Below are positions 63,436 through 64,000 of a stretch of DNA of 64,000 nucleotides, piece by piece. Source of the stretch: Pedobacter suwonensis (GTDB taxonomy: Bacteria > Bacteroidota > Bacteroidia > Sphingobacteriales > Sphingobacteriaceae); NCBI RefSeq assembly GCF_900111825.1, contig NZ_FOJM01000011.1:62001-126000 (forward strand), in the 5' to 3' direction. The notes beneath the pieces were generated by a model, which ran no database searches, was not told the DNA's origin, and worked only from the letters and a program-made list of their open reading frames with translations. The first letter of the stretch is position 1, and each line of letters begins with the position of its first letter. A program made the position numbers and the translations under genes.

Positions 63436-64000
63436 ATGAGCAAACAAGCAGCTTTAGGGGTAACAGATAAGCGGATTATCTGGTCCTTACAATCTCTTAA
63501 TTTTTTCATGGCCGACCTCCAGGCCGGTGTCGGACCATTTCTAGGCATCTTCCTTTTGGCACATGGCTGGAAAAGCGGGCTGATCGGTTCAGTGATGACC
63601 ATTGGTGGAGTAGCAGGAATGATCATGACTATTCCGGCAGGTGCATTAATCGATGCCACTAAAAGAAAAAGGTTTTATGTGGTTATATCGGCGGTTTTCA
63701 CCATACTGGCTTCTGGAATAATCTTATTCACCCAGGAGTTCTGGCTGGTGAGCATTTCGCAGGTGGCAACAGCTATTGCCGGGTCGGCTATTGGCCCGGC
63801 CATCATCGGCATTACGCTTGGTATAGTAAAACAAAAAGGATTTAACAAGCAAAATGGCTATAACCAGGCCTTCAACCATGCAGGCAATGTGGTAGGTTCT
63901 GCACTTTCAGGTTACCTGGGCTACAAATTTGGCATCACGGCTATATTTATTCTGGCAGCTTTTTTTGGGATACTGTCTATCATTTCAGTATTATTGATTC
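63436..64000 (+). CDS. MFS transporter (3' part beyond the window)
   Basis: Open from the ATG at 63436 to the window edge, 188 codons. The N-terminal six or so membrane helices of a major facilitator are present: SLNFFMADLQAGVGPFLGIF, HGWKSGLIGSVMTIGGVAGM, TIPAGALIDATKRKRFYVVI with the loop 2-3 motif GALIDATKRK, and PAIIGITLGIVKQKGFNKQN. The substrate is unknown. Unusually for this window, a clear Shine-Dalgarno AGGAGA lies 5 bp before the start, which may hint at acquisition from another phylum. It follows the kinase gene with a 138 bp gap. Confidence 0.9.
   Translation, partial: MSKQAALGVTDKRIIWSLQSLNFFMADLQAGVGPFLGIFLLAHGWKSGLIGSVMTIGGVAGMIMTIPAGALIDATKRKRFYVVISAVFTILASGIILFTQEFWLVSISQVATAIAGSAIGPAIIGITLGIVKQKGFNKQNGYNQAFNHAGNVVGSALSGYLGYKFGITAIFILAAFFGILSIISVLLI

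Overview
The window looks like chromosomal DNA of a Bacteroidota bacterium of the Sphingobacteriaceae type (Pedobacter or Mucilaginibacter-like). Reasons: SusC/SusD pairs with lipoprotein signals, an ECF sigma/FecR-controlled polysaccharide locus, a SusB-type GH97 enzyme, A-rich translation starts mostly without Shine-Dalgarno sequences, a promoter matching the Bacteroidota TTG / TAnnTTTG pattern, and dispersed intergenic palindromic repeats. The organism call is inference; no rRNA or tRNA gene is present to confirm it.

Layout. 1-1386: parA with a truncated parB. 1568-11808: single genes (FMN reductase-like flavoprotein, a HAMP-PAS histidine kinase, acyl-CoA thioesterase, GH97 alpha-glucosidase, DUF2130 protein, OsmC, YtxH) separated by three repeat-filled gaps at 2.1-3.2, 5.25-5.8 and 6.4-7.0 kb. 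12285-15012: a hypothetical protein, a seven-helix membrane protein, a DesK/NarX-type kinase and a LuxR-type regulator in one unit. 15269-17414: a small Ala-rich peptide gene closed by its own terminator, then an SdpA-like protein, an HTTM/SdpB-like membrane protein and a DCC-family thiol oxidoreductase. This is the best candidate for an undescribed system. 17488-19247: obgE and adk. 19638-25542: trehalose synthesis from glycogen, with TreY and 4-alpha-glucanotransferase fused into one 1350-residue protein, overlapping treZ.

25677-37322 reads as a stress island: a Tat-exported SDR, a second SDR, large-subunit catalase KatE, two ferritin-like YciF/DUF892 proteins, CinA-like amidohydrolase, a DUF6766 membrane protein, an ankyrin protein, a FAD oxidoreductase with a Rieske domain and a DUF72 protein. 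37527-47863 is a sensory block: a LOV (blue-light) histidine kinase with its receiver, a dual-kinase hybrid sensor, two tandem PqiA-like membrane proteins and another PAS kinase.

47998-59160 is a minus-strand polysaccharide utilisation locus: ECF sigma factor, FecR anti-sigma, SusC with an STN domain, SusD, an IPT/TIG surface lipoprotein, a small CBM protein and a GH9 endoglucanase. Beta-1,4-linked glucan is the likely substrate. 59339-63297 holds two related secreted or anchored proteins with two predicted OB-like repeats each; the second is fused by overlap to an OmpR-type two-component system. The window ends inside an MFS transporter gene.

Intergenic DNA is unusually rich in repeats: three tandem arrays, two MITE-like elements sharing terminal inverted repeats (28118-28246 and 60092-60436), and several copies of dispersed hairpin families. 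No CRISPR array, prophage, transposase gene or RNA gene was found.
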